A stretch of DNA of 64,000 bases, taken from contig LQXN01000066.1 in the NCBI GenBank assembly GCA_001648575.1, positions 1-64,000 on the forward strand. Reading direction: 5' to 3'. Position 1 is the stretch's first letter. Each line of letters begins with the position of its first letter. Positions 7,799 through 16,484 of the stretch are shown piece after piece. This stretch comes from Sutcliffiella horikoshii DSM 8719 (GTDB taxonomy: Bacteria; Bacillota; Bacilli; Bacillales; Bacillaceae_I). Under the pieces are notes generated by a model. It saw only the letters and a program-made list of their open reading frames with translations, did not search any database and had not been told where the DNA came from. Both the position numbers and the translations under genes were made by a program.

Positions 7799-10090
7799 AT
7801 GATGAAGAATTTATCCGTTTCGGTTAGAAAGCTAGTAGAGTTCGTGATGATGGGAGGAAGCATCGACAATAGATTTTCAGGTGCAAATGTCATGCAGGAA
7901 GGGACGAAAACCCATCAACGCTTGCAGGGGAGCAGAGGGGAGAACTATGAAAAGGAGGTTTACCTTTCCATTGACATCCCGACAGATGAATATGAATTAC
8001 ATATTGAAGGCAGATGTGACGGAATATACCAGGATGCCGATCATGTGATCATAGAAGAAATCAAGACAACTGCAAGAGATTTGCATACCCTTACGGAACA
8101 GGACTTTCCGACCTATTGGGCACAGCTGAAGGTATACGCTTATATTTACTGCCAACAGCATAGTCTGAATACCATTACCGTGCATATGGTTTATGCAAAA
8201 AGAACGAGTTCCGAGGAAAGGACCTTTCAGAAAACATATGACATGTTAGAGCTCACTTCCTTTATGCAGGAAGTGACAGAAGGATACATGGAATTTCATA
8301 AAAAAATACTGTCACATAGGGAAGCGAGAGGGGAGAGCATCAAGAACCTTACGTTCCCATTTTCGTCTTACCGGACCGGGCAGAGGGATCTTGCCAAAGC
8401 GGTATATAAAACGATCAATGAAGAAAAACGCCTTTTCGCAAAGGCTGCTACTGGAATAGGAAAAACCATTGCCACCATTTTTCCATCTGTCATGTCCCTG
8501 CAGGAAGGAAAGCAGGAAAAGATAATGTATTTGACAGCTAAAACCATCACAAGACAGGTAGCCGAAGAAGCGTTTAAACTGTTGATGGAACATGGGCTGT
8601 CCATAAAAGTAGTGACGATAACAGCAAAGGAGAAAACCTGTTTTCAAGAGGAAACGATATGTCAAAAAGAATTCTGTCCTTTTGCAAATGGTCATTATGA
8701 TAGATTGAAGGTCGGTCTAAATGATATTCTGCAAAATGAAAGCTTGATGAACCGGGAGACGATAGAAGCATATGCCAAAAAACATATGCTTTGCCCGTTT
8801 GAGTTTTCATTAGATTTGGCTATGTTTGCAGACGTTGTCATCTGTGACTACAATTACTTTTTTGACCCGAAAGTGAAATTGCAAAGATGGGGTGACTTTC
8901 ATAAGGAAACCATACTTCTTATTGATGAGGCGCATAATCTCGTGGACCGCTCAAGGGAGATGCTTTCGGCAACATTGACAAAATCACTTTTCCTTCAGGC
9001 GGGCAGGGAAGTGAAAGAGGTGGATGGTGAGCTCTACAAGAAGCTTAAAGGGGTAAATGATGCCCTGCTCACATGGAAAAAAGAAATCATCGCATTAGAC
9101 GAATTTGTGTATGAAGATAAGCCGGTCGAGATCATTCAAGTGCTTCAAGAAGCGGTGGAGGCATGTGAGAAGTGGCTGGTGAATAACCCGTCCGGTATGG
9201 CTCATCAGGAAGTGCTGACCGCTTATTTCGAGGGGCAGGATTTTTTAAGGATTGCCAAGGGGTATGATTCAAGATACAAAACGGTCGTAACAGTATTTAA
9301 AAGTGAAGTGCTGGTGAAGCTTGCGTGCATGGATTCATCTGCTGCAATAAGGAGGATGACGGGTAAGGCTGTATCCACCATTTTCTTTTCGGCCACATTA
9401 CACCCTCTTGGATACTTCCAAACCGTTCTAGGCGGGGAGGAAAAGGATTATCACCTGTCCATCCCGACACCATTCCAACAGGATCAGATTGAGGTTTTTG
9501 CAAAGAAAGTATCGACAAAATACAAGGATCGAGAGTCTTCCATCATCCCGATCATTCGATCGATACAAGAAACGTTTCATTCCAAACAAGGGAACTTTCT
9601 CATTTTTTTCCCTTCCTATGAATATTTGTCGCAGGTTTATGAAATCTACAAGGACTACGCGAGGGAGGATTCCATCGACACCATCGTTCAGTCACCTGTA
9701 ATGACCGAAGAGGAAAGAGAGCAGTTTTTACTGAAGTTCTCCTCTGGCAGGAAAGGTACTTTTATTGCTTTTGCAGTTTTAGGAGGGATTTTCTCTGAGG
9801 GAATTGATTTAAAGGGAGAACGGCTAGGGGGAGTGGGGATCATCGGGGTTGGGTTGCCCAAAATCACACAGGAAAGGAACATCATGAAGGATTACTTTCA
9901 AAAACAGGGCCAAAATGGTTTTGATTTTGCCTATGTTTACCCCGGGATGAACAAAATCCAGCAAGCAGGAGGCAGGCTGATCCGAAGTGAGGAAGATACT
10001 GGTTTCATTTTACTTTTGGATGACCGTTATTTTCAACAAAAATACTGGAATCTGCTACCGCCTGAATGGCAAAACTTCATCGTAAAATAA
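7799..10090 (+). CDS. PD-(D/E)XK nuclease / DinG-XPD-type DNA helicase fusion
   Basis: A 763-residue DNA-processing enzyme. The first about 190 residues resemble a RecB/Cas4-like PD-(D/E)XK nuclease: RCDGIY followed by IIEEIKTT (E86, E87, K89) fits the D...ExK site. The rest is a superfamily 2 XPD/DinG-like helicase with Walker A AATGIGKT (about 216-223), Walker B box DEAHN (about 379) and C-terminal GIFSEGIDL and QAGGRLIRS motifs. Cysteines in TCFQEETICQKEFCPF and MLCPFEF are placed like the iron-sulfur cluster of XPD helicases. The double ATG at 7799 begins MMKNLSVSVRKLVEF; no strong Shine-Dalgarno is visible (CGGGAG 9-14 bases upstream). Probably repair or recombination; the gene stands alone, divergent from the ger operon. 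Confidence 0.85.
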   Translation: MMKNLSVSVRKLVEFVMMGGSIDNRFSGANVMQEGTKTHQRLQGSRGENYEKEVYLSIDIPTDEYELHIEGRCDGIYQDADHVIIEEIKTTARDLHTLTEQDFPTYWAQLKVYAYIYCQQHSLNTITVHMVYAKRTSSEERTFQKTYDMLELTSFMQEVTEGYMEFHKKILSHREARGESIKNLTFPFSSYRTGQRDLAKAVYKTINEEKRLFAKAATGIGKTIATIFPSVMSLQEGKQEKIMYLTAKTITRQVAEEAFKLLMEHGLSIKVVTITAKEKTCFQEETICQKEFCPFANGHYDRLKVGLNDILQNESLMNRETIEAYAKKHMLCPFEFSLDLAMFADVVICDYNYFFDPKVKLQRWGDFHKETILLIDEAHNLVDRSREMLSATLTKSLFLQAGREVKEVDGELYKKLKGVNDALLTWKKEIIALDEFVYEDKPVEIIQVLQEAVEACEKWLVNNPSGMAHQEVLTAYFEGQDFLRIAKGYDSRYKTVVTVFKSEVLVKLACMDSSAAIRRMTGKAVSTIFFSATLHPLGYFQTVLGGEEKDYHLSIPTPFQQDQIEVFAKKVSTKYKDRESSIIPIIRSIQETFHSKQGNFLIFFPSYEYLSQVYEIYKDYAREDSIDTIVQSPVMTEEEREQFLLKFSSGRKGTFIAFAVLGGIFSEGIDLKGERLGGVGIIGVGLPKITQERNIMKDYFQKQGQNGFDFAYVYPGMNKIQQAGGRLIRSEEDTGFILLLDDRYFQQKYWNLLPPEWQNFIVK

Positions 10091-10094
10091 ACTT

Positions 10095-10158
10095 AATAAA
10101 TATTTACAGTAGCTTTATCCCCCATAAATATTTATTGGGTACAATTCTAATAAATATT
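10095..10158 (+). repeat. Three AATAAATATT direct repeats before the FbpA-like gene
   Basis: AATAAATATT at 10095-10104 and 10149-10158 and CATAAATATT at 10123-10132, spaced 28 and 26 bases, in the short leader of the FbpA-like gene. They could be regulator sites or just AT-rich sequence; they do not fit a Fur box. Confidence 0.25.
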
Positions 10159-10180
10159 GAAAAATGGGAGTTGAATGCTG

Positions 10181-10366
10181 ATGAGCAAGAAGCTTCAAAA
10201 GGCTCTTGAGCAACAACGAGAATATTATATTAACAAGCTTCTTTTGATAGGTGTATATGATACCCTTGTTCTTGATGGAATGACCACAACGGAATTAAAA
10301 ACGGAATATCAATACTTCTTTTATGACGTTCCGAGTAAAAAAGCTACTTTAATAAAAAAGGCATGA
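10181..10366 (+). CDS. FbpA-like small basic protein
   Basis: A 61-residue basic peptide (63 if the ATG at 10175 is used) resembling the Fur-regulated basic protein A family: KLQKALEQQREYYINKLLLIGVYD followed by TTTELKTEYQYFF. In B. subtilis, Fbp proteins act with the FsrA small RNA in the iron-sparing response; no Fur box is evident here, so regulation is open. GGGAG lies 10 bases before 10181 and 4 before 10175. Its last codons GCA TGA fall inside the hairpin at 10357-10383, and the same hairpin is repeated beyond a repeat element, where it holds the stop codon of the convergent mscS gene. Confidence 0.7.
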   Translation: MSKKLQKALEQQREYYINKLLLIGVYDTLVLDGMTTTELKTEYQYFFYDVPSKKATLIKKA

Positions 10367-10383
10367 CCTCCCGGGTTATGCCT
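10357..10383. terminator. Terminator hairpin, left duplicate (contains fbpA-like stop)
   Basis: GGCATGACC TCCC GGGTTATGCC stem-loop overlapping the stop codon of the FbpA-like gene. It is near-identical to 10592-10616 on the other side of the inserted element. Confidence 0.75.
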
Positions 10384-10588
10384 CGGACTGATGACAAACT
10401 ATATATTAGTAAGGTTATTTGTTGGAACAGTTGATCTCCGTTGCAGGAGCTTCGCTTTCCAGCGGGCGGTCCGTAAGCCTCCTTACTCCGTTGCGGGGCC
10501 TTACCTGTCCCTTCTTCCCGCAGGAGTCTTCGCTCCTTCCACTACAATCAACAGGGAATTTATAACTCGTAAAGAGCTTTGTCTACAC
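10384..10588 (-). repeat. Terminator-associated repeat element, copy 2
   Basis: Reverse-oriented copy. Left end CGGACTGATGACAAAC, core GTTGATCTCCGTTGCAGG ... CACTACAATCAAC, right end CTTTGTCTACAC. It lies between duplicated copies of the bidirectional terminator shared by the FbpA-like gene and mscS. Confidence 0.85.
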
Positions 10589-10620
10589 AAAAAGGCATAA
10601 CCTCCTGGGTTATGCCTTTT
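10589..10620. terminator. Terminator hairpin, right duplicate (contains mscS stop)
   Basis: AAAGGCATAACC TCCT GGGTTATGCCTTTT. On the minus strand the mscS stop codon TAA (10610-10612) lies within the stem, and a T-run follows on both strands. Confidence 0.85.
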
Positions 10621-11749
10621 CGCCTCTCATGCTGTATTCTTTTACTACTTTCTCTTCTTGAGAGTTTTTCTCAAAATGCAAGGTTCTGGTTGGGAAGGCA
10701 ACGGCAACGTTTTCCTCCTCTAGAATTTCCATGATCTTAAAATTGATATCTTCTTTTACCTCCAAGTATTCTCCCCACATGACGGATTTAGTGAAAAAGT
10801 AAGTGAAAATATCCAAGCTGCTTGCATTAAAGCTATCAAAGCGTACAAGAATGGTCTCCTGGTCGATATCTTTGTGATTGCGAAGCATGTTCTCTATGCG
10901 ACGAACAACTCTTTCGAGGCTTGTTCGGGTGGTATCGTATTGAACACCCAGGTTAAATGTAATCTGACGTTTCCCCATTTTGGACCAGTTCGTGATCGGT
11001 TCATTGGATAAGGTAGCATTCGGTACGGTCACCACTGCCTGAGCAAAGGTTCTGACCTGTGTACTGCGAAAGGAAATATCCTCAACTACCCCTTCCACGC
11101 TTGGAGTCTTGATCCAATCACCCATTGTAAAAGGTTTCTCGGTCACGATGATGAAGCCGCCTAGAAGGTTTTTCAACGATTCCTGGGCAGCAAGCGCAAA
11201 TGCCAGACCGCCAAGTCCAAGACCTGCCACGATTCCGCCTACATCATAGCCCCATACGTCCAGGACGATGCTGAAGGTCAATGCTAGTAAGATAAAACGC
11301 ACTACTTTTGTCACGAATGGCATGACGATTTTATCCACTTCAAATTCAAGGCGATGGGTCAGATTTGTAAACAAATTGGATGAATAGGGGACAAAATTGA
11401 ATATTCCCCATGAAATCAGTCCGATGATCGATGAACGCATCAGCTTTGATAAGGTGGCTGGTTCCATCAATGTAAATGGAGCTGTTTTCAATGCGAAAAA
11501 TATCCCCAGGATCACGAAAAACACTCTGACAGGCTTATCAAAAGCCAGCACTATATAAGTGAATAGGTCAGTCGGTGTTTTTCGTGAGACCGTAAGAATC
11601 CCCTTGAAGAAATACTTGGTGAAAAGCTTTCGCCATAAAAGGAACAATAGCAAAATAAGAAGGGAGACTCCAACATCTAACCAAAAGTTTATGTCAGTCC
11701 AATATTCAGCAGTAATTAGATTGGAAAACCAATCGATTGTTTTGTTCAC
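10610..11749 (-). CDS. Small-conductance mechanosensitive channel (MscS family, YhdY-like)
   Basis: Integral membrane channel that opens on membrane tension to relieve hypo-osmotic stress. The 379-residue protein has about four N-terminal transmembrane segments, then the pore-lining helix region GGLAFALAAQESLKNLLGGFIIV, followed by the beta domain motif EKPFTMGDWIK and FRSTQVRTFAQAVVTVPN. That arrangement is typical of MscS, and the length and extra N-terminal helices resemble B. subtilis YhdY. The start is the GTG at 11749, chosen because AAAGGAGG lies eight bases upstream; the longer reading from 11803 has no ribosome site. The stop lies inside the terminator duplicated around repeat copy 2. 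Confidence 0.92.
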   Translation of the reverse strand: MNKTIDWFSNLITAEYWTDINFWLDVGVSLLILLLFLLWRKLFTKYFFKGILTVSRKTPTDLFTYIVLAFDKPVRVFFVILGIFFALKTAPFTLMEPATLSKLMRSSIIGLISWGIFNFVPYSSNLFTNLTHRLEFEVDKIVMPFVTKVVRFILLALTFSIVLDVWGYDVGGIVAGLGLGGLAFALAAQESLKNLLGGFIIVTEKPFTMGDWIKTPSVEGVVEDISFRSTQVRTFAQAVVTVPNATLSNEPITNWSKMGKRQITFNLGVQYDTTRTSLERVVRRIENMLRNHKDIDQETILVRFDSFNASSLDIFTYFFTKSVMWGEYLEVKEDINFKIMEILEEENVAVAFPTRTLHFEKNSQEEKVVKEYSMRGEKA

Positions 11750-11983
11750 AGCACATACCTCCTTTGGGTGGGTGCATCCATTTATATCTTTGTGAAAATT
11801 CACGAATCTCTTTAAGCCGGTTCATTATCAGGCAACGTTATCATAAATAACTATATTACTACGAAGTTTACTAGATTTCAACGAGTAACCTTTACTGCTA
11901 GCAAAATGTTCTCGACACAAATTTTTAAATTCTATAAAATAGGAGAAGTGTTCATTTACATGAGTTAGTTAGGAGCTAAAATA

Positions 11984-12961
11984 ATGGAAAAAGCTAAAAA
12001 TCTGTTTCCAGGGGTATTTTTGGTGTTTGTAATTGCGGTTATAGCGAAGATCCTTGGTGAATTCTTCCCCTATGTAGGCGGGGTCATATTTGCTCTGTTG
12101 ATCGGTATAACCATCAGAAACAGTTTGAGTATAAATGAAAGATTCATAGAGGGGATTGAAGACGTTGTAAAGAAATGGCTGAAAATAGCCATCATCTTGC
12201 TTGGAGCGACGTTGAGTTTCAGCAGTATCCTGGACATAGGGACCCAATCCATTCTGGTCATTCTATTTGTGGTGACAGGAGGAATTCTGATTACTTTATT
12301 ATTTGGGAAGCTATTAAAAATACACCATACATTAGCTTTGCTGATCGGGGCAGGGACTAGTATTTGCGGAGCTACAGCCATTTCTGTCATAAAAGGTGTC
12401 CTGCAAGCAAAAGAGTCGGTTGTAGCCTATGCCATCTCAACCATTTTCTTCTTTAATATCGTGGCTACTTTTCTGTATCCTGTACTTGGACAATGGATGG
12501 AGCTCTCAGCGCTTCAATTGGGAATATGGGCAGGCGTTTCCATTCATGACACCTCGTCTGTAGTGGCAGTAGGGTATCTACTTGGGGATGATGTAGGGGA
12601 GGTGGCGACAACAGTTAAACTTGTAAGGACATTGTTCATACTGCCGCTCGTACTTGCCATTTCCTTTATCGCTGTCCGCAGAAACGAAGGTGCCGCAAGC
12701 CTGAGGGGGGCTTTTCCGCTATTTGTTCTTGGTTTCTTAGTTATGAGTGGGGCGTATTCATTCGGGATTATTTCAGAAAATATTAGTGTTTCCTTAGGAA
12801 CAACAGCAAAATTCCTGATTGTTATGGTCATGGCGGGAGTGGGTCTCCAGGTGAGATGGGAAAATATCCGCAGCCTTGGCATGAAGCCGTTTGTAGCTGG
12901 TTTAGCAGCCTCCTTGTTTGTCGGTGTCTTCAGTTTGTTATTAATTTTATATTTAGTATGA
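11984..12961 (+). CDS. YeiH/UPF0324 family membrane protein (putative sulfate exporter)
   Basis: A 325-residue integral membrane protein with about ten hydrophobic segments. It has the family's signatures: GGVIFALLIGITIRN, KIAIILLGATLSF, the GAGTSICGATAIS loop in the middle, GIWAGVSIHDTSSVVA, and the C-terminal VGLQVRWENIR. UPF0324 proteins are annotated as putative sulfate exporters, but direct evidence is thin and no sulfur gene is adjacent. The ATG is preceded by AGGAGCTAAAATA. Divergently transcribed from mscS across about 230 bases. Confidence 0.87.
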   Translation: MEKAKNLFPGVFLVFVIAVIAKILGEFFPYVGGVIFALLIGITIRNSLSINERFIEGIEDVVKKWLKIAIILLGATLSFSSILDIGTQSILVILFVVTGGILITLLFGKLLKIHHTLALLIGAGTSICGATAISVIKGVLQAKESVVAYAISTIFFFNIVATFLYPVLGQWMELSALQLGIWAGVSIHDTSSVVAVGYLLGDDVGEVATTVKLVRTLFILPLVLAISFIAVRRNEGAASLRGAFPLFVLGFLVMSGAYSFGIISENISVSLGTTAKFLIVMVMAGVGLQVRWENIRSLGMKPFVAGLAASLFVGVFSLLLILYLV

Positions 12962-13082
12962 AGAACAAATAATCTGAGGGAAGGCTCGCCACCACCAATA
13001 GAAATTAAGGACATGGAAACTAGAGCACCGATGACCATTAATCCGGATGATTTTAGCCCCTGCAACCGGGTTATAGAAACCA

Positions 13083-13367
13083 TTAAGAAATCGCATCTTT
13101 CTTCTCCAGATACTCACCTGTTTGTTCTAATAGCTTTGTTCTCAGAGAAGCGAGATAGAACGGTGATATCATGGAAGTGATATCCTGCCAGTTTTCAAGC
13201 TTTGGACGGTGAACAATCAGTTTTGATGCTTGAAGGGACTGCTTCTCTAAAAACATTCGATACCTGTGACTATCTTCAGGTTCTGTTTCATCTATAAATT
13301 CTATGATGAGGGTGTTTTCCAACTCGACAAGTGGGTGGACAACGGCAAAGGCTTGCACTAAATTCAC
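13083..13367 (-). CDS. Hypothetical protein (about 94 aa)
   Basis: An uncharacterised cytosolic protein of 91-94 residues. GTG codons at 13367 and 13358 are both possible starts, with AAAAGGAAAAGGTG upstream. The product is amphipathic with a beta-like first half (LENTLIIEFIDETEPEDSHR) and a C-terminal helical part ending LEQTGEYLEKKDAIS. No family is recognised. It lies alone between the YeiH-type gene and ligD and is convergent with yeiH. The good ribosome site and coding-like composition support it as real. Confidence 0.55.
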   Translation of the reverse strand: MNLVQAFAVVHPLVELENTLIIEFIDETEPEDSHRYRMFLEKQSLQASKLIVHRPKLENWQDITSMISPFYLASLRTKLLEQTGEYLEKKDAIS

Positions 13368-13437
13368 CTTTTCCTTTTTTAGTCCCCATTTTTACCATTA
13401 GCTTTATATTTTATACATTTTCGCTATTTCCCTTATG

Positions 13438-13500
13438 CTGTTGATATCGTAAAGGGGGTTCAAACTTCCCGCTTAAATCCCTTTTGCTTCGATCAACAGC
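13438..13500. repeat. Short core-repeat remnant
   Basis: GCTGTTGAT ... ATCAACAGC inverted ends with CTTTTGCTTCGATCAACAG, resembling the edges of the element at 62181 with most of the interior missing. It lies just downstream of ligD. Confidence 0.4.
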
Positions 13501-13515
13501 ATATTCATATATTTT

Positions 13516-15354
13516 TTATATTGGATTATTTTCGAGAAAGGCTAACACATTTTCAAATGGCTGATCATCCTTGCATATGGTATATCGTTGAAATGGATCC
13601 TCATACCCCTTCAATCTTTTTGCCACAGTATATATAGTGAAATCTTCCGGCTTTAAGCTCTCTTTGACTTCATTCCAATGGAGAGGAGTAGCTACAGTGG
13701 GCAGCTCATTTCCCCTCAAGGAATATGGAGAGATGATTGTCTTGCCTTCCCCGTGCTGAACATAATCCACGTACACCCTTTCCCCCCGATGCTTTTTCAG
13801 ACGCTCCACTGTAAAGAGGGAGGGTTTATTTGAAACAAGATAGGTTGCAATGAACTCTGTGAACTTACGTGTAGCGTTATAGGAAAATCTACCTTCAGGT
13901 AAAGGAATATAAACTTGCAGCCCTTTTCTTCCGGATGTTTTGATGAATGATTCTAATTTGAGCTGATCAAACACTTCCTTCATCATCAAAGCTCCGGTCA
14001 CTGCCCCTGAAAAATATTCCCTGGATGGAGGGTCCAGGTCAAAAACTATTTCACTTGGGTGGATGGTATGAATCGTTTGAAATGGGACATGAAATTCCAG
14101 TGCAAGTTGATTCCCAAGCCATATTAAAGTTTCCAGATTGTTGCACATCATATAATTGATATCCTGATTTGTGAAAGTCTCTACAAAATCAGGAGCGTAG
14201 TCGGGACAGTTTTTTTGATAAAAGCTTTCTCCGTACATGCCATGGGGATACCTGATAACAGTTAGCAACCTGTTTTTAATGAATGGTAGGAGATATGGTG
14301 CACAGGTTGAAAGATAGTCCAGATAATCTTGTTTAGTGACTAGAGGTTCTTCCCATAAAGGTTTATCAGGATGAGTGATAGTTACGGAAATCGGGAGCTG
14401 TATCTTGCTCATTTGCTCAAAAGTACATTCCTCCACTTCCACATCAAAACGAAATTGCTTGAATTCAGGGTGCCGAAGCTGATTTTGATATAACTCCAAA
14501 TAATATACATCAAGGCAAATTCCGGGTTCGACATAAATATAGTTCGAGTCTTCCTTCATACTATTTTGTTTGATTACAGCAATAAGAGCAGATTTTTCTT
14601 CTGAGGAAAGACCATGAGTGAACAGACCCAGTTCTTGCACTTGGCCTCCGTGGAATACTCCAACATGAAAATATCCGTTTTCTTTTTGGTAGGAGGTAAT
14701 AAAACATGTCACCGTTTTATAGTTTTTCACCTTGATCCAATCAGTGGTCCTTTTTCCAGTGTTGTAAGGACTGCTCAGTTTCTTTGCTATAATCCCTTCA
14801 CCTTGCTCCAATTGAATTTGTGACCATAGTTCATCATGTTTGAAAAAAGTTGGGACATACTGGAACTTGCTCTTTTCTGTAACAGTAGGAGAAAGTGGCA
14901 GGTGAAGTTGCTCAAATAGTTGGAGGAGTTTTTCCTTACGCTCCCTTAAACTCCTTGAATGGAGATTTTCACCCTTGATTGTTAGCAGGTCGAATGCCAA
15001 TAAAGTTGCAGGAAGCTCATAGGTAAGGCTATCAATTTTTTCTTTTGCTTTAGTTCGTCCTCGTTTTTGAATTGCCGCAAAGTTTGCCTTATAAGTAGAA
15101 GTTAGGACAACAAGCTCACAGTCCAATGTCAAAGGAAGCATGGCCAGAAAGTCACTAACTTCGATTTTCTCATTTATGTAGGATATTATGTCTGGAAATG
15201 ATGAATTAAGTTCTTTTCCATTTCTGCTTTGAAGCATGATTGAACCCTGTTCTATCATGACCAAACATCGAAAACCATCATATTTTACTTCATAACCCCA
15301 TTCCTTCCCCATTGGTGCATCGCGGTGAAGAGTGGGTAACATTGGTTTAATCAT
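13516..15354 (-). CDS. ligD: ATP-dependent DNA ligase / polymerase LigD (NHEJ)
   Basis: Multifunctional end-joining enzyme that processes and seals DNA double-strand breaks together with Ku. The 612-residue protein has the Bacillus domain order. The N-terminal ATP-dependent ligase carries motif KYDGFR, with nucleophile Lys24, and RKEKLLQLFEQL plus EGIIAKKL further on. The C-terminal archaeo-eukaryotic primase-type polymerase domain shows LTVIRYPHGMYGESFYQKN and the metal-binding FDLDPPS. There is no 3'-phosphoesterase domain. Length matches B. subtilis YkoU (about 611). The gene follows ku after 126 bases in the same direction, but a hairpin terminator stands between them, so read-through or a separate promoter is implied. 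In B. subtilis this pair protects germinating spores. Confidence 0.96.
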   Translation of the reverse strand: MIKPMLPTLHRDAPMGKEWGYEVKYDGFRCLVMIEQGSIMLQSRNGKELNSSFPDIISYINEKIEVSDFLAMLPLTLDCELVVLTSTYKANFAAIQKRGRTKAKEKIDSLTYELPATLLAFDLLTIKGENLHSRSLRERKEKLLQLFEQLHLPLSPTVTEKSKFQYVPTFFKHDELWSQIQLEQGEGIIAKKLSSPYNTGKRTTDWIKVKNYKTVTCFITSYQKENGYFHVGVFHGGQVQELGLFTHGLSSEEKSALIAVIKQNSMKEDSNYIYVEPGICLDVYYLELYQNQLRHPEFKQFRFDVEVEECTFEQMSKIQLPISVTITHPDKPLWEEPLVTKQDYLDYLSTCAPYLLPFIKNRLLTVIRYPHGMYGESFYQKNCPDYAPDFVETFTNQDINYMMCNNLETLIWLGNQLALEFHVPFQTIHTIHPSEIVFDLDPPSREYFSGAVTGALMMKEVFDQLKLESFIKTSGRKGLQVYIPLPEGRFSYNATRKFTEFIATYLVSNKPSLFTVERLKKHRGERVYVDYVQHGEGKTIISPYSLRGNELPTVATPLHWNEVKESLKPEDFTIYTVAKRLKGYEDPFQRYTICKDDQPFENVLAFLENNPI

Positions 15355-15460
15355 TTAGAGTCACCTCTCTAGTTGAACTTAATTGGAAAAATGGTTCCTG
15401 AATCAGGAGGAGGTTGAGACCTCTGTAGCGTTGTAAATAGGGTGAAGATCTTTAGGAGTT

Positions 15461-15500
15461 AAAAAAGGACATCTAACCTCTTAGCTAGATGCCTTCTTTT
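15461..15500 (-). terminator. Terminator after ku
   Basis: On the minus strand GGCATCTAGC TAAGA GGTTAGATGTCC followed by TTTTTT. The stem (one bulge) overlaps the end of the ku gene. Confidence 0.75.
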
Positions 15501-16371
15501 TTCTAGTTGTCCGCTTTTTCGGTTTCGTATCCTCTGGTTTACTCTCTCCAGATGAAGCTTTTGCTTCCGTTTTCTTTTGGACTGGCTTTTCACCATGACC
15601 CTTAGTACGTTCAATACTGGCCTGGAGGGCACTCATCAAGTCCACCACATTGGATTTATCTGTATCCGTCGGTGTGGTCGTTCCTTCTTCTTTATTGATT
15701 TTCTCCTGAACAAGGTGAAGGACAGCCTCCCGGTAATCATCATGATATTTTTCAGGATCAAATTCAGTTGTTAACTGATCAATCAAGGTAATGGCAGTAT
15801 CAAGTTCCTTCTGATCCACTTCTTTTCTTTCAGGTACGCTCGGTACCTCGGAAACATTGCGTACTTCATCAGGATAATGGACTGTCTCCATAACCAAGCA
15901 GTCCTTATAGACACGTACAATCGCTAGTTGCTGCTTAGAGCGGATGGTGATTTCTGCAACACCGATCTTTTTTGTATCCGCCAATGCTTCTCGTAATAAA
16001 GAATATGCTTTGTTTCCGTTCTCTCCGGGCCCAAGAAAATAAGATCGGTTAAAGTATATGGGATCTATATCTTCGAGTTTAACGAAATCAATGATCTTAA
16101 CACTTTTATCTTCATGCTCCTCTTTTAATTGCTTTAGTTCATCGTCGGATAAAATGACATATTTTCCTTTGACATACTCATATCCTTTTACTAGGTCACT
16201 CTGTTCCACTTCTTTTTCACAGTTAGGACAGACTTTTTCGTATTTAATAGGACTGTGACACTCTTTATGCAATGTTCTGAGCTTGATGTCTTTATCTTCA
16301 GTTGCGGAATACATCTTAATCGGAATATTGACCAAGCCAAAACTGATGGAGCCTTTCCACATAGTGTGCAT
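15481..16371 (-). CDS. ku: Ku protein (NHEJ DNA-end binding)
   Basis: Homodimeric ring protein that binds double-strand break ends and recruits LigD; equivalent of B. subtilis YkoV. The 296-residue product begins MHTMWKGSISFGLVNIPIKMYSA region with the family's WKGSISFGLV and HKECHSPIKY. The Ku core extends to about residue 230, followed by a long charged tail of Lys, Glu, Ser and Thr (KKRTTRKKKASS end) that likely contacts DNA. The ATG at 16371 has AAGGTGAT eight bases upstream. It precedes ligD in the same direction. Confidence 0.96.
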   Translation of the reverse strand: MHTMWKGSISFGLVNIPIKMYSATEDKDIKLRTLHKECHSPIKYEKVCPNCEKEVEQSDLVKGYEYVKGKYVILSDDELKQLKEEHEDKSVKIIDFVKLEDIDPIYFNRSYFLGPGENGNKAYSLLREALADTKKIGVAEITIRSKQQLAIVRVYKDCLVMETVHYPDEVRNVSEVPSVPERKEVDQKELDTAITLIDQLTTEFDPEKYHDDYREAVLHLVQEKINKEEGTTTPTDTDKSNVVDLMSALQASIERTKGHGEKPVQKKTEAKASSGESKPEDTKPKKRTTRKKKASS

Positions 16372-16484
16372 ACATTATCACCTTAATTATCTCAAAATTT
16401 TGACAAAAGCACTTTTCACGTGCTCACTTGTAGTTTATCCTTAATGTAAAAGATAAGTATTATAAATAATGGAAGGGGAGTAAA

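Noticed and set aside
10091-10180. Fur box before the FbpA-like gene
   Set aside because: Searched for the 7-1-7 GATAAT-type motif; only AT-rich AATAAATATT repeats are present.
10391-10600. 69-codon frame in repeat copy 2
   Set aside because: Consists of repeat core sequence seen in non-coding context at six other places.
12544-13083. Long minus-strand frame whose ATG overlaps the stop of the 13083-13367 gene (TAATG)
   Set aside because: The overlap invites a coupled gene, but all but about 40 codons are antisense to the YeiH-type gene and show no protein-like conservation pattern.
13438-13500. CRISPR-like or attachment-site-like inverted repeat
   Set aside because: No periodic spacers or integrase; better explained as a remnant of a dispersed repeat.
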